A stretch of 64,000 nucleotides of DNA from Massospora cicadina. Lineage: Eukaryota > Entomophthoromycota > Entomophthoromycetes > Entomophthorales > Entomophthoraceae. Positions 1 through 11,640 of this stretch are shown here, piece after piece (position 1 is the stretch's first letter; each line of letters opens with the position of its first letter). The translations under genes and the position numbers were made by a program. Location: NCBI GenBank assembly GCA_022478985.1, contig JAKSZP010017390.1:1-64000 (forward strand), given 5' to 3'. The notes under the pieces are model-generated. The model worked only from the letters and a program-made list of their open reading frames with translations, was not told the DNA's origin and made no database searches.

Positions 1-722
1 TTTTGGACTGGCAGACATTTGCAACTATGTGGATATTCTCTCATATGGATCTTCTTGGAACAAATCCATATTGAGATGGGGATATCGCGTCAGTTGAAAT
101 TTCTCCTATTCATTCAGCCATGTTTTTTGTGAATGTTTTTGTGTCTGTGTTGGTTAAAGATATTAAGCGCCAGTTGGATAGGATTAGTCTGTATCCTTTT
201 TTAATAAGGTGACAGTGTGGGGTTCTTTGCCTCCAGGTAGGTAGCATGTTTCCATAATACACTTGTTCATGGAAGCTAGAAGAATATTAGATATGTTAGT
301 AAAACATTTTATATAAAATCCATAGGGAATCCGCCCAGGTCCAGGGCATTTCCCTCTTGGTGCACCGCGTACTACTTCCCATAATTCCTAGCGTGATATT
401 AGGTTGTATAAATTATTATTTTGATCTGTGGTGTTGATATGTGCACTTGCAAGAATTTTTTTAATTTTTTCTAGTTTGACCAGTTTGGTTTCTACAAATT
501 TATATAAAACATGTGCATTTCTGAGCGACTTCTTCAGGTGGTTCTACTATGGATTTGTCCAGTCATTGGACCTGTATGCAAGTTATCATAATTTCTAGGC
601 GTCAAATCGGCGTAAAAAATAGCTAAAGAAAGTTTCTTATCTTCTAATTTTTTTCTCTTTATTGAACTCCAAATTGGTTATGGTTTTTGCAATCCAGAGT
701 GTTTAGCCAAGAAGAGTCCTCT
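1..722 (-). mobile_element. LINE B, reverse transcriptase part (left half of split copy)
   Basis: A decayed non-LTR retrotransposon on the minus strand that continues off the left edge. Read on the plus strand it aligns with LINE A from about 16868 to 17587 over its whole length: shared blocks include 'ggactggc' near position 5 and 'gcgccagttgg' near 168. It corresponds to the RT upstream region and the linker between endonuclease and RT. The block stops at 722 exactly where chromovirus A begins, and the homology resumes at 8043. No long frame survives, so this copy is dead. Confidence 0.85.
718..722. repeat. Target-site duplication, left copy (chromovirus A)
   Basis: The five bases 'cctct' directly before the left LTR correspond to 'ccacc' directly after the right LTR (8043-8047). 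Uninterrupted LINE A has a single 'cctct' at the same place (17583-17587), so the segment is duplicated relative to the unoccupied relative. Two of five bases have since changed. Confidence 0.55.
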
Positions 723-851
723 TGTAAGTCCCAGGGAACATCCCCTGTGTGTAGCTCAGGCCCTTTTCCCATTTCTGAGTAAGAAGGTACCAAAGAGGGT
801 GGCAGTAACCATCATCACCCAGGGCGACCTCACCCACGTGGTAGAAGAGCA

Positions 852-1235
852 TTGGGTAACAGACCTTACTCTTTGATATCCTCCCTTGGTGCCCACCTTC
901 ACCTCAGCAGAATTAGTAAATTTAATGGGGAGATTTGTGCCACGATTGCTGAAATGAAGTCATTAGGGACAAAATCAAGTGGGAACATGCTCAATGATTG
1001 GATACCACATAGTCAAAAAGGGATGAAGACTGATTTATCAGCCAATATTGCTGAAGGTTTTGATTCAGCCAACACCATAATTACAAAAATTAACCTCCTC
1101 CCAAAATCGTTGGGGATGATCCCCAACGTGCAGGTAGTAGCATCAGACACCATTGACAAGGGTCCAAAGCTCCCTGCCAGCAAATTGGGCGTTGCAGCTG
1201 ATGCAATTCTTTTGACTGAACAAATGGCCCAGTGA
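852..1235 (+). other. Open frame of unknown function in LTR U3
   Basis: A 127-codon frame with no recognised domain. The 3' LTR holds the same region from 6744 with frame breaks, but its last ~30 codons, ending LTEQMAQ-stop, remain readable there. Because the two LTRs were identical at insertion, agreement between them does not prove coding. It could be a captured sequence, an LTR-borne accessory frame, or chance. No promoter or start context singles it out. Confidence 0.25.
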
Positions 1236-1534
1236 CTGGGCACGGGCGGGTTGGGCATCCTGAACCTGTACCCAACCAATTGGGACTACCCCTACGTGGG
1301 GTGGCCTTGGGGTATTACCGCTGCTCTTTGGGCTAAACACCATCATGTCAACCATCATAAATGTAGTTGGGCCTCAGTTTGGGCATTCAAGGTCAAACTG
1401 ACAGTGACTTAATCTGCCACCAAGTCCTTTGATGTCAGTTCCCAGTGAACTTATCTGTCACTATTCCAAAATAATTGCTGGTTAGGTCAAAATTGAGGGT
1501 CTCAATCCTGGCTTGTCCCCGCATAATTGACCAC

Positions 1535-1600
1535 TATTTAATAAGTTTCATCACACTGATAAAATTGCTAGTCAATTTTCTTCCTTTCCTTTACAATAAA
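1535..1600 (+). promoter_or_regulatory. Putative LTR core promoter and poly(A) signal
   Basis: A TATA-like TATTTAATAA at 1535-1544 is followed about 50 bases on by AATAAA at 1595-1600. The 3' LTR has the same pair ('tatttaatca' and 'caataaaa' near 7427-7490). This is the usual arrangement around the U3-R-U5 junction of an LTR. Inferred from motif and spacing only. Confidence 0.5.
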
Positions 1601-2335
1601 ATTTTGCTTCCAAAAGCTATCAACTTTGATTTTATTGATATCCTTCTGGCTGCATCCTCAATGGCTTTTCTCTGGTGGCCCATTGGTCCGTATACTGAAT
1701 GGGCTCTACCAATACTAATGGTCACTATGGCCCCCACCGTCATAAACTGGATTCAGCGAGCCAGATACATCTGGCAATTTGACCCTATCATTATATGCTT
1801 TCGCTGACAATATACTGGAATCTTGTAGCCTTATATCCATCATCTTCAGGCAAGAAACCGCCCTTTTGTCTCCCCAGTTGATTTTATGCTGACTATCAGT
1901 GACATTATCAAAACCATACATGTGGTACCACCCCTGCAGTAAGACCCCAGGGACTGGGGCGGCCTCAATGTGGTTCGTCCATGGGTTGCTTTTTATTATT
2001 GTCTTGCACCAGCGATTTATCATTTCCAAATGCCCATTTCCATACAACGTTGTTTGGGTGGAAGTGCCTCTGGCATTCTGGATTACTTATTGGGTGCTTA
2101 CGCATCCTGACTGGCAGGCTATTAAGCTATTCTGCCATTTCCATGACATAATTGACCAACCATTGTTTCCAGCCACTTCTTCCTTGCTCTTCAAAGTGGG
2201 CGTCGCAGTGGTCACTCTCTACCAAATGAACGTGCAATCAGTAGTCTGCTTTTTGTTGTTCCTATGATCACTCATTGATTTTGGGCTTATTATCCGCTTT
2301 ACCCTGGAGAAACTTCTTCAGGGCAGCTGAGCTGC

Positions 2336-3023
2336 GTGGTTTACACCACTCCCCCTCCTAATAGCCTGGAGGAAAGCACACGTGCTCCATCTTGTGAGAT
2401 AGTAAATCAAGTTCTTGACGCCATTGCTGAGGGGCAGATGCGCTCAGCAATTGCACTTAACAACGCCGCTGAGTTATCTCATGCCCAACAAGGGGTGCTT
2501 TATTGGATGCGGTGGAAGGGGACGCCCGTAGTTGGATTAGAGGCCTTATGCGCTCTTCCCACAAGCGGGAGATCCCACTTCTCTAATTGCCAGCATATCA
2601 GCTGCCTTGAAACCCCCTGTGGCATGCTCATACCACTTATTCAGATTGCTCTATACTATGGCCAAAGCCCCTAGTTTGGCTTCTTTGATCTTTTCCTTCC
2701 ATGAACTGGCTCCCACACTAGACCTCTCTAATGATATGCCTCAGGCAATCCTTAAAGCAGGTTTGGATATGGTTTCTGCTCATCATGAAGTTTGGTCCAC
2801 CTCAAAAGGAACGGTAGATCAAATATGTGCCGCCGCAACTATTATCAATGCCTTCTCTTGCCATGCTTTACACTATCAAAAGGGAAATTTTATGATAGGA
2901 TTACCCAATAATGACACGGATGTAGTGTCTATCATTAAACCAGGAATAGTTCCCTCTTATGAGCCCATTACTACTCCTGCATCAGAGTTGGCTGATTCCG
3001 ATTCACCTATAAAAAATCAGTAA
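2336..3023 (+). pseudogene. gag-like region of chromovirus A
   Basis: Two overlapping frames (2336-2674 and 2607-3023) probably come from one ORF broken by a frameshift near 2640. It lies between the LTR and the protease, where gag belongs. The protein is mainly alanine-rich and helical-looking (for example IAEGQMRSAIALNNAAELSH) and has no visible CCHC knuckle. At roughly 230 codons it is short for a Ty3/gypsy gag. The call rests on position; the capsid fold cannot be recognised by eye. Confidence 0.5.
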
Positions 3024-3137
3024 AAGCCCAGATAGTGGAAGCCGGTTCTCAAGCCCTCATACTCCCCATCTTTACTCCAGGAAAAGCTCCTGACCTTCCC
3101 CCCAATTTGCTGGCTATTTTTTTCAGTCGCAACAGAA

Positions 3138-3401
3138 ATGCCCAAATCTTCCAATTATCAAAATTTTGCTTATTTCTTATTGCTTATAAAGATTAGTATT
3201 AGATCCCACCATATCTCCTTCAAAGCCCTGGTGGACACTGGTGCTGCAGGTAATTTCATGAGCGTCAAGTTAGTCCAACCAATAGAACTGGACATGAGTG
3301 CGAGACCATCAGTGATGGTGGCTTCTTCTGCCTCCCAGACTTTGTATGCTTTCCGTCAGCCTATACCTTTTTTGGTACATCAGTTTAGCTTCTGTGATTA
3401 A
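3138..3401 (+). pseudogene. Aspartic protease (PR) of chromovirus A
   Basis: Retropepsin-like segment that would process the Gag-Pol polyprotein. The active-site motif ALVDTGA is intact, with the catalytic Asp codon at 3234-3236, followed by the typical hydrophobic stretch NFMSVKLV. The frame ends at 3401 and the RT begins in another frame about 130 bases later, so a frameshift or stop separates PR from RT. A related PR fragment lies at 32719-33016. Confidence 0.8.
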
Positions 3402-3529
3402 TTTTCCGTGCTGCCAAACTTGGTGTTTCCAGTGATTTTAGGAGTGAGATAGTGGCGCCGACAACATGTCACATCTCCGACGCCTAACATGCTGTCATTC
3501 ATTAACAATCAACTGAAGGTTGAATTTTC

Positions 3530-4542
3530 TTGATTAACACTCTTAAGAAAACTCAAGGTCAAAGTTCTATCACTTCCCTCATCTCTCCTGTGGACATGCC
3601 GTCTGATTTTTTAGAAAGTTTATTGTGCTATCAAAGTATTTTTGATTCTGAAAAGGCAGATCTCCTACCTCCTCATACTAAATTTGACTTGAGATTTTGT
3701 ATGACAGTGGAGTTGGTGAATTTCAACTGCCCGTTGTACCCCCATACAGAGGAAGAGGAGGTTGCGCTCAACACATGGTTGGGTGACATGTTGAGAAAAG
3801 GATGGTTGTTTAAGGATTCTCACCTTTTGCATCTCCCATCATCTTTGCCAAAAAAGCTGATGGTTCCCTCCGTCCCTGCATAGATTATAGACATCTAAAC
3901 AAAGTAACAGTTCACAATCCCCACCCCCTGCCTTTGGAGCAGACGATAAAGCCAATCAATTGCAAAATTTCATGTCTTCTCCAAGCTGGATCTTGTCAAT
4001 GCCTTTAACCAGATTTAGGTAATGAAAGGTCAAGAATGGTTAAAATCAAACTGGATGAAGAGAGGCATTTTTCAATTCCATGTAAAAGCCTTTGGGATGA
4101 AGAATGCTCCCACTACGTTTCAACATATGATCAATAGTGTGCTGGGAGACCTCAAGTTTATTTGTGCAGTCACATATATTGACAACATTCTGGTTCACTA
4201 CCTGACTCCCGAACAACATGCTATTGACTTGGAAGCGGTTGTGGCGCCTTGCGTAAGGCAGGCTTTTTTGTCAAACCTTTCAAATGTGAGTTTTATAATT
4301 AGGAAGTACCTTCTTCAGGAACCATATTCTTAAAGATGGCTATGTGATTCCCTGAATAAGTTGGATGCTATCCAAGAATGGCCAATCCCAACAACCCAAA
4401 AACAATTACAGAGTTTCCTGGGAACCATCATTTTCTTAAAAAATTTTCCCCAGCTCTTTACCAGATTGCTGCCCCGCTCCACCCCCTCACTGGCAAGAAT
4501 GTACCTTTCCACTAGAAACCCAAATGCTAACAGGCATTCGAA
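3530..4542 (+). pseudogene. Reverse transcriptase (RT) of chromovirus A
   Basis: Ty3/gypsy RT in several frames. The N-terminal part (LPPHTKFDL, then LRKGWLF) is in the first frame. [14 protein letters not shown] is readable near 3860-3900 in a second frame. FGMKNAPTTFQ and the palm motif are in a third (4022-4333). The catalytic YxDD box reads YIDN: Asp at 4181-4183, then AAC for the second Asp at 4184-4186, a loss of a catalytic residue by G-to-A. At least two frameshifts and several stops make it non-functional. Confidence 0.88.
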
Positions 4543-5199
4543 TTGTTTATAGAGGTGCTTTTATCACCTCCTATCTTGAAGCATGTAGATCCTGCCAAGC
4601 CATATATTGTTTCATGTGATGCCTCCCTTGTGGCATTGGGGAAGTGTTATTCCAAGAGCATGATGTCCTGGAACATCTGGTTACCTAGTTTTCCCAAAAG
4701 TTTACCTCTACAGAGCAGTTGTGGGCCATTTATGATAAGTAGTTGGCAGCCGTAGCATGGGCATTAACTCATTGAAGGTATCTGTTACAAGGTGCTCAGC
4801 ATGAGATAACGGTCTGCACAGATCACCAGGCTCTTTACTATTTTTGTAAACCCCAGAAATTGGCACACCAACAGGCATGTGCCTATCAGGACTTGTGCAG
4901 CTTCAATTTCGATTTATAAATTCATAAAAGTTGCGCTTAACATACTTCCTGATTTTCTCAGCTGCAGCCCCGCCCACTGTCCCTCAAATCTGGAGGAAGT
5001 GGACTTCGTTACCATGATTCATGATGCTCAAATCCTGTTGATCGTTCCCCTTGTCATCTCTTCCATCACTCTGGCCCCCAACGCTCTGCTAGTCTCTCAG
5101 GTCTTGGCCGGGCAAATAGCTTGCCCTAAGGGTGTGGAGTTGGTCGAGTGATTATCCCATCAAAACCATAAACACTCTCTATACTCCTTAGAAGAGTCC
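4543..5199 (+). pseudogene. RNase H and connection of chromovirus A
   Basis: Follows RT directly. Recognisable motifs are PYIVSCDASLVALG (the RNase H start with a catalytic Asp) near 4600, TDHQALYYF near 4819, and LNILPDFLSC near 4940, which corresponds to the usual ADALSR end of the domain. The segments are in different frames and contain stops. The domain would degrade the RNA strand of the RNA-DNA hybrid during cDNA synthesis. Confidence 0.8.
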
Positions 5200-6130
5200 C
5201 TATTTATTTCTGGTCACGAATTTGGGTTCCCCCTCCCTTCAGAACCAAGATATTTCATGCGCATCACGATCCCTCTCACGGTCAGCCATCCATGAAATAA
5301 GAAACGCATTGACTTTATTAAGTGGAACTACAAATAAGCAGTCTTAACCAAGGAGGTTCTGTCCTGGATTGCTAATTGTGTTACTTGTGCTTGGGCTAAG
5401 TCAGATCATTGCGGTAGAAACGGCCTTCTCCACCCTTTACAGCAGGCGGAGGGTCCATGGACATTGGTGTCCATGGATTTTATTGTTGAACTCCCCTTCT
5501 CTAATAGGTTTATGGTGGTGATGGTGGTGGTGGATCTTTCACTAAATTTTCCCTTTTTAATTCCTTGTACTTTTTGCGATTAAGTTGGAGGAAACAGCTC
5601 GCCTCTTTGTGCGCCATGTGTTCTTAATGTTTGGCCTCCCACAGGAGATCATCAGTGACCATGGGGCACAGTTCACGGCACAGTTTTGGAGCAAACTCTT
5701 ATCTTATTTAAAAAGTTCCTCCTGTTACTCCATGGCGTATCGTCCCCAGTCCAACAGATAGACTGAGCGAAATAATCAAGTCCTTGAACAGCACCTGCAT
5801 TGCTATGCTACCGCTGCACAGGACACCTGGGCCAACGACCTTCCCCTTGCTCAATTCGCTTACAACTATGGGACTCACACTTCCACAGGATTTTCTCCTT
5901 ACAAAGAAATGTTTGGTTATAACCCTTCCTTCTTGGTTGGATCCTGCTTGCGGCCTGAGGTCCAAGCTGCCGCGGACCATGCCAAACAAATTAGTTCTAC
6001 TCAATCCTTAGTGGAGGAACACCTCACTAAGGCTATTGAAGACTACAAGTGGCTCATGGATTAGAAACGTCTTCCAGGTCATGACATAATTGTGAGCTCC
6101 TATGCTATGCTTGTTACATATCATTATGTA
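5200..6130 (+). pseudogene. Integrase (IN) of chromovirus A
   Basis: A zinc-binding remnant is visible at ANCVTCAWAKS (near 5370-5400), then the catalytic core: VSMDFIVELP (first Asp) near 5470, ISDHGAQF (second Asp, codon 5657-5659) and TERNNQVLEQ (Glu near 5764). The residue before the Glu motif is a TAG stop at 5758-5760. The core is split over frames but all three catalytic residues can still be seen. It would insert cDNA into chromatin. Confidence 0.87.
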
Positions 6131-6165
6131 TACAAGTCCCCTCCCACAAGTTCGCAAGTAAGCTT

Positions 6166-6599
6166 TTGGGTACTTATTTTGGTAGAGGAGGTCAAGGGTA
6201 TTGTGCGTTTCAGTTAAAGATTTCAGCTCACTGGAAACAACACCCTGTCTCCCACATCTCCCAGTTGTTGCTCTTTAAGGGTATGGTTCCCATGAAGCCT
6301 GAGCCAATCATTATTGATAATGTGGAAGAGGTTGAAGTGGAGAGTATCCAGGCTCCCATAAGTCCCATTGGTCGGTTCAATATTTTGTGGCTTGAAAAGG
6401 GTATCCAGCTTATGAGAACAGTTAGGTCAAGGCTCGCAATTGCACTAACTGTATGGAACTGGTCACAGAATTTCACAAATCCCAACCCAAAGCTCCCCGC
6501 CCCCCCAAAAAAAATCGTGATGGTAATGGCAATCAAGTTACCCAAGGTGCACAAGAATATGGCCCTCATGCAGTTTCCTGGCGATGGTGCCCTTCCTTT
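6166..6599 (+). pseudogene. GPY-end and chromodomain-like tail of integrase (chromovirus A)
   Basis: After the integrase core come HWKQHPVSHISQL, the usual end of the GPY/F module, and then a chromodomain-like segment: VEEVEVESI, a basic/hydrophobic turn, and RFNILWLEKG in place of the usual YLVKWKGY. A second frame (from 6453) continues with LVTEFHKSQPKAPRPP, which resembles the standard end of chromovirus pol. Chromodomains direct integration to histone-marked chromatin. The aromatic cage cannot be confirmed. Confidence 0.72.
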
Positions 6600-6613
6600 A
6601 GAAAGGAAAGGAA
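6600..6613 (+). promoter_or_regulatory. Polypurine tract of chromovirus A
   Basis: An unbroken purine run AGAAAGGAAAGGAA lies directly before the 3' LTR. It is the primer for plus-strand cDNA synthesis in LTR elements and fixes the LTR start at 6614. Confidence 0.85.
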
Positions 6614-8042
6614 TGTAAGTCTCGTGGAACATACCCTGTGTGTATATCAGACCCTTATATCCATTTCCAAGTAAGAAGATACTGAAGAGGGTGGCAGTAA
6701 CCCTCATCACCCAGGGAGACCTCACCCACGTGGTAGACAAGCATTGGGTAACAACCCTTCCTCTTTGAATTCCTCCCCCGGTGCCCACCTTAACCTCAGC
6801 AGAATTAGTACACTTGATCAGGGAAATTTGCGCCATGATCCTCAAATGAAGTTGTTCAGTCCAAAATCGAGTGGGAACATGCCCAATGATCATATCCCAC
6901 ATAGTCTAAAAGGGATAAAGACTGATTTATTGGCCAGAATCGCCAAAGGCTTTGATTCAGTTAACATCATGATTGTAAAATTTACCCCCTCTCAAAATTG
7001 TCGGAGATGATTCCCAATGTGCAGGTAGTAGCATCGGACACCATCAACAAGGGTCTGAAGCTCCCTGCCAGCAAATTGGGCGTTGCAGCTGATGCAATTA
7101 TTTTGACTGAACAAATGGCCCAGTGATTGGGCACAGGCGGGTTGGGCATCCTGAACCCATTCCCAACCAATTAGAATGCCCCTACATGGGGTGGCCTAGG
7201 GGGATTCCTGCTGCTCGTTGGGCTAAACGCTGTCACATCAACCATTATAAATGTAGTTGAGCCTCAGTCTGGGCTTTTGAGGTTGAGCCAGCAGCGACTC
7301 AGTCTGCCATCAAATCCTTTGATGTCAGTTCCCAGTGAACTTAACTGCCTTCATTCCTGAATAATTCACCGGTTAGGTCAAAATTGAGGGTCTCAATCCT
7401 GGCTTGTCCTGGAATCAATTGAACACTATTTAATCAGTTGCATCGCACTGAGAAAATTGTTAGTCAGTTTTCTTCCTTTCCTTTACAATAAAATTTGCCT
7501 CCAAAAACTATCAACTTTAATTTTATTGATATCCTTCTGGCTGTATCCTCAATGACTTTTCTCTGGTGGCCCATCAGTCCATATACTGGATGGGCTCTAC
7601 CAGTACTAGTGGTCACTACGCCCCTCACCGTTGCAAACTAGATTCAGCAAGCTAGGTACTTCTGGCAATTTAACACTGTCATTATGAACTTTCGCCGACA
7701 ATATACTGGATATTGTGGCCTTATATCCACCGTCTTTAGGAAAAAATCTAAACCTTGTCTCCCCAATTGGTTTTACCTTGACTACCAGTGACCTTATCAA
7801 AACCATACATATGGTACCACCACCTGCAGTAAGACCTTAGGGACTGGGGTGGCCTCAATATGGTTCGTACTTTGGTTGCTCTTTACTATTGTCTTGCACC
7901 AACTGATTTATTAATTCCAAATTCCCAGTTCCATACAAAGTCATTTGGGTGGTAATGCCTCTGGCATTCTGGCTTGTTTTTTGGATGCTTATGCATCCTG
8001 ACTGGCAGGCCGGTCTAAACTTCTTCTGCCATTTCCATGACA
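6614..8042 (+). repeat. 3' LTR of chromovirus A (1429 bp)
   Basis: Partner of 723-2148 with the same TGTAAGTC start and CCATGACA end. Its outer edge at 8042 is fixed because the next base resumes LINE homology (8043 matches LINE A 17588). Carries the TATA-like and AATAAA pair and a broken copy of the U3 frame. Confidence 0.92.
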
Positions 8043-9150
8043 CCACCGCCCATCTGTGACCCATCCAAGCTGTACCCTGTGCATGGGACGTTGTTTTCTA
8101 AGTGGTTGATTTCTGCTGAGTGTGCTTGATAATTACTGAAGCTGACATTATGTCTTCTAGACATTGACTGTTTGATTTGTTGGGTAAATGATTTTTAACT
8201 TTCCCCAGGTGTTAGTGGGTCCAAGCAGAAAGGTGTTTGAAAATCCTGGGTTGAGGATATTTCCTCCAAACAGGATTGAAATTCCGAGTCATCTAAAACT
8301 TTCTGGGCATAAGCAGCACCATCTGGGTGCTTAGGTACTTGGGTCTGCCAGATTTAAGACACTAAAAATAGCCAATAATTGGAAAACTTGATTTTTGTAG
8401 TTTTTAATTTTTGAATTTGGTGATAGAACATGTGTGGTGCGAGTATCAGGTCTATCCATGACATAGAGATAAGTGCACCATTGTGTACATGTGGGCGTGT
8501 CATGTTTTGTAGTAGGGGTAACTTTTTTGGTAGTGGAACATATAGTCCCAGGGTGGCCTTTAGTATGCAGAGTTCCACTTGCCCTTGTGGTATCTCCATT
8601 GTGTATAGCCATCGGTCATTATCTGGGTTAATTCAGCAGTTCATGTCTCCCATGATAAAAGTGCTTGTTGGGAGATTTAGTTGTGTTAGAGCTGTTAAAA
8701 ACTCTCTTTAATCCCGTGCACAGTTCAGTGTATACACACTGGCGATTGTGTGCACTTTGGTGTGCCATGAGAAGGTTACAGCTAGTATGTGGCCATCCAG
8801 GAAAGATTTTTGTTGATAAATTAAAAGTTTTGGTTCACGCATACTATCACCACATAGTTTTGCGACCAAAACAATATTGTTGGGAGGAGCATTTTTCCCA
8901 TGCCTCCTCCTCTCCCTGTGGACAGTGGGTTTCCTGCACTTCCAGGATATCCACAGGTGTGTTTCATAGGAGACTCAAACTATTGGCCCAGGACGTTAAA
9001 GCCTTGAGTCCCACTATGTTCAGCATCCCTATCTCTACTGAGACACCTGATGCACCTCAGGAGCGGTTAGAAGGGCCTCCAACCCTACTACCTCACTTAC
9101 ATTACTCTCCATTGCACCTCTGCTGCGGAGAACATAACCATAAGTAGGAG
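8043..9150 (-). mobile_element. LINE B, endonuclease region (right half of split copy)
   Basis: Minus-strand homologue of LINE A 17588-18600. Clear shared blocks on the plus strand include 'gccatgagaagg' (near 8764) and 'gtggacagtggg' (near 8919), corresponding to parts of the APE-type endonuclease. The longest frame (8331-8612) is a broken version of the endonuclease C-terminal region. Endonuclease residues are not intact in one frame. It follows directly on the 3' LTR of chromovirus A. Confidence 0.82.
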
Positions 9151-10557
9151 TTGGGGTGTATTCTGCCCCTTTAGTTGCTGCTGTTTTTTCTCCTCACTTA
9201 GCTTTGCTGGGTTTCAATTTATCATTGCAGTGCACTTGTGTGATCTTATTGGCCGCATTATTTTCTTGCACATTCCATTGTGATTTTCCTTCCTGATTAA
9301 GTTATGCTTCACAATTTTGGGGGGTTCACTGAACCCCTGTTTTGCCACGTTCATATCCAAATTGGATTCCACCAAATTCAATCTGTTCATATTGGTTGTT
9401 TGGTTTTCCTTGGGATTTAATTGGTTCATTGATTTGAATTCATCCATGTCTTCCTGGATCTGTTCTGATGATACGGATGATTCCACTGAGGCCTTTTACT
9501 TGGCCACAGACAGATTGTGAGCTTGTTTGGTAATTTTTCATTCTTTTGGGGAATTTCGGATCAATTACATATTTCCCATGTTCTCCCCAGTTGAATGCTT
9601 GTGTTGTATACGCGATTTTAGAATATCCTGAGTTGTCTTCCATTTCCTCCTCATAGAAATTCCATTTTTCTTCAGGCTTTTTTTTATGGGGCAAGCATGG
9701 ACCTTGTGCCCAAGGGCCTGGCAGTGGTTACATATGGGAGGTGCACTCTCTACTGTTGCACAGAACAGTTGGGATTTTTTCCATCAATAGTGAAGGATGC
9801 AATTTGAGGATTTTTGTGATATCCTCTACTACCTCCTGGTTCAGGAAATAATTTTGATTGCCTTCCCAGTGCTTATGGTTGGCATCAAATGGAATCTTTG
9901 CATCTCAATTTGCTTAATTTATATGTAGGCTTCCAAGCCTTCTCAGAGATGTTGTTTGACTACTGTGCACGCCAGTGTAGTCGGAAGGTAGTCAAAAATT
10001 ATAAAAAATATCTTTTTAAACTTTTTAACGTGTGCATTTGGTCAATACAAAATGCTGAAAGTCAGAAGGTCAAATACCACTCTGACCTTTTCTGCTTTCT
10101 TTGCTTCTTCACAGTTTTGAACCCAAGGTCTTCCCATCCTTTGTGGATAGTATGGGTTGTTAAGTACATCACATGTGGCAAAATTTAAGTTAAGCTTCAC
10201 CAAACTTTTCCCACATTGTCAGTGTTTCTACACCCAGGAAAACTCATATCCCATGTTCCACTGACAACAGTGGTTGCGAGTAGGATACTTCCATATAGCT
10301 GCAGTATTTTACCAAAAAATTCACAAAACATACAAGGTACACCACCTTGGGTTTTTTTTGTTTTTACTGCTATTTTTGTTTGTACCTGTGCTCATGGTAC
10401 CTTTGGGTGGTGCAGGTCTGGGTCCTCTGCCCTTTACCACGTTCACCCAGCTCTTTACTTTATTAATCATACTCATCTCATCTGTTATTAATTACCAAAT
10501 TGTACTGTTTGAATCAAATTGCATTACTAAATGTGATAGTAATCAGAAAAAAGCTTT
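9151..10557 (-). mobile_element. LINE B, ORF1 region and 5' end
   Basis: Continues the LINE A match (LINE A about 18600-20053). The frame at 9440-9694 (QAFNWGEHGKYVIDPKFPK) is the counterpart of LINE A EAFPWGAQGCYLLVKPISP in ORF1. Near 10140-10260 blocks such as 'acccaggaaaact' follow LINE A 19680-19830. The end near 10557 (plus or minus 3) equals the 5' end of full-length LINE A, so this copy was not 5'-truncated. From 10558 the sequence is gypsy D integrase, so LINE B inserted into D. Confidence 0.8.
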
Positions 10558-11180
10558 TGTGGGAGGTGAAGTTAGTTCCATTATTTATATGGATGAACTG
10601 AGGGCAGCCATATCACTGGATAATAAATTCCATTATGAACTTAATCACTGTGACTGCCCCCAAATCTTTGATCACCAATGCTTCTACCCACTTTGTCAAG
10701 TGGTCAATTACAAGCAGAATATATTTAGACCAGTTAGCTCATGTTGGAAGAGGGCCAACGACATCCAGAGAAACTGTATGACAAGCAAAATATGGTTTCA
10801 CTAACTGATACAAGGTCTTCTGTCAGAACGGGTTTTCCACTTGATACTGGTTTCAACAGGATTGTCTCAAGCGCATCAAAGTTCATGCAATCCCAGTAAT
10901 ACTGAGACCACAACAATTCCTAACGTTTTACAAACTCCATCATGTCCAACTGCCTTATGTGCACTCATGAATTACTAGGCCATGCAAGGGTTGATGGAAG
11001 TTCACTGAAGTATCTCCAGTCCATTTGTACAGCTCTTCATTACTATGAAAAGGTGTTAGATCACATATCGTTTAATGTCAATACTACTTGAGGAGTTCAT
11101 CGTCATATTTTTCACTAAGCATTTTATCATACATCACATTGCTCAGATCTGCTGTGATGGCAACTGTTGGTAGTCTCAAC
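10558..11180 (-). pseudogene. Integrase fragment of gypsy D
   Basis: Minus-strand translation gives GCPQFIHINNGTNFT, the region of the second catalytic Asp; here the Asp has become Asn (NNG in place of DNG). The plus-strand text around 10567-10760 is nearly the same as E at 34210-34420 and C at 41620-41800, which sets family and frame. The C-terminal part is cut off by LINE B at 10557. Confidence 0.85.
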
Positions 11181-11640
11181 AAGCAATTGGCGTTCTAGTG
11201 TTTTGCTCCAGGTCAGTGGAGGATATCAAAGTCATAAGCCTGCAGTTTGAGGGCCTATCAGGCTAGACGCCCTTCAGGCTCCTTGAGGTTCTGCAACCAG
11301 CGTAACGACGCATGATCCATTATGATTTTAAACTATACCCCATGCAAATACATACTAAATTGCTTATACGCGTAGATCACCGCTAAGCACTCCCGCTTGG
11401 TCACCATATAATTGTGTTCATGGCAGTTTAGGCTCCAATTGCAGTACGCCATGTGGTGCTGCTCCCCATCTTCTTCTTTTTGGGATAGGACCGCCTCACC
11501 GGGGAAAGGGATGCATCCATCTGGACAATAAATTCATTATTATAATGGGTTAGCGTAGCACTGACGCACTGACCAATGCTGTCAAAGGGTGTCAAAGGAG
11601 TTCTGTTGGCGTCAGTCCATTTAATCACAGAATCCTTATT
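11181..11640 (-). pseudogene. RNase H of gypsy D
   Basis: The motif NNEFIVQMDASLS (frame 11428-11628) is the start of RNase H with the first catalytic Asp. Further left the text equals the C and F sequences for HASLRWLQNL (plus strand near 11290). Frames change within the domain and stops are present. Confidence 0.8.

Larger units (their letters stand above)
723..2148 (+). repeat. 5' LTR of chromovirus A (1426 bp)
   Basis: Direct repeat of 6614-8042. Both copies start TGTAAGTC and end CCATGACA, the usual TG...CA. Similarity is continuous, for example around 'ggtggcagtaacc', 'gcaggtagtagcatc' and 'gcatcctgactggcagg', with scattered mostly transitional differences. At about 1.43 kb it is longer than the other LTRs in the window. 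The U3 part holds an open frame (852-1235). No tRNA-type TGG primer site follows; the next bases are 'taattgacc'. Confidence 0.92.
723..8042 (+). mobile_element. Chromovirus A, complete Ty3/gypsy LTR retrotransposon (decayed)
   Basis: A 7.3-kb plus-strand element: long LTR, gag-like region, protease, RT, RNase H, integrase, chromodomain-like tail, polypurine tract, LTR. Domain order PR-RT-RH-IN defines Ty3/gypsy, and the HPVSHISQ motif followed by a chromodomain-like segment places it with the chromoviruses. It lies inside LINE B. Every domain carries stops or frameshifts, so it is not autonomous. LTR divergence is appreciable, so the insertion is old. Confidence 0.9.
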
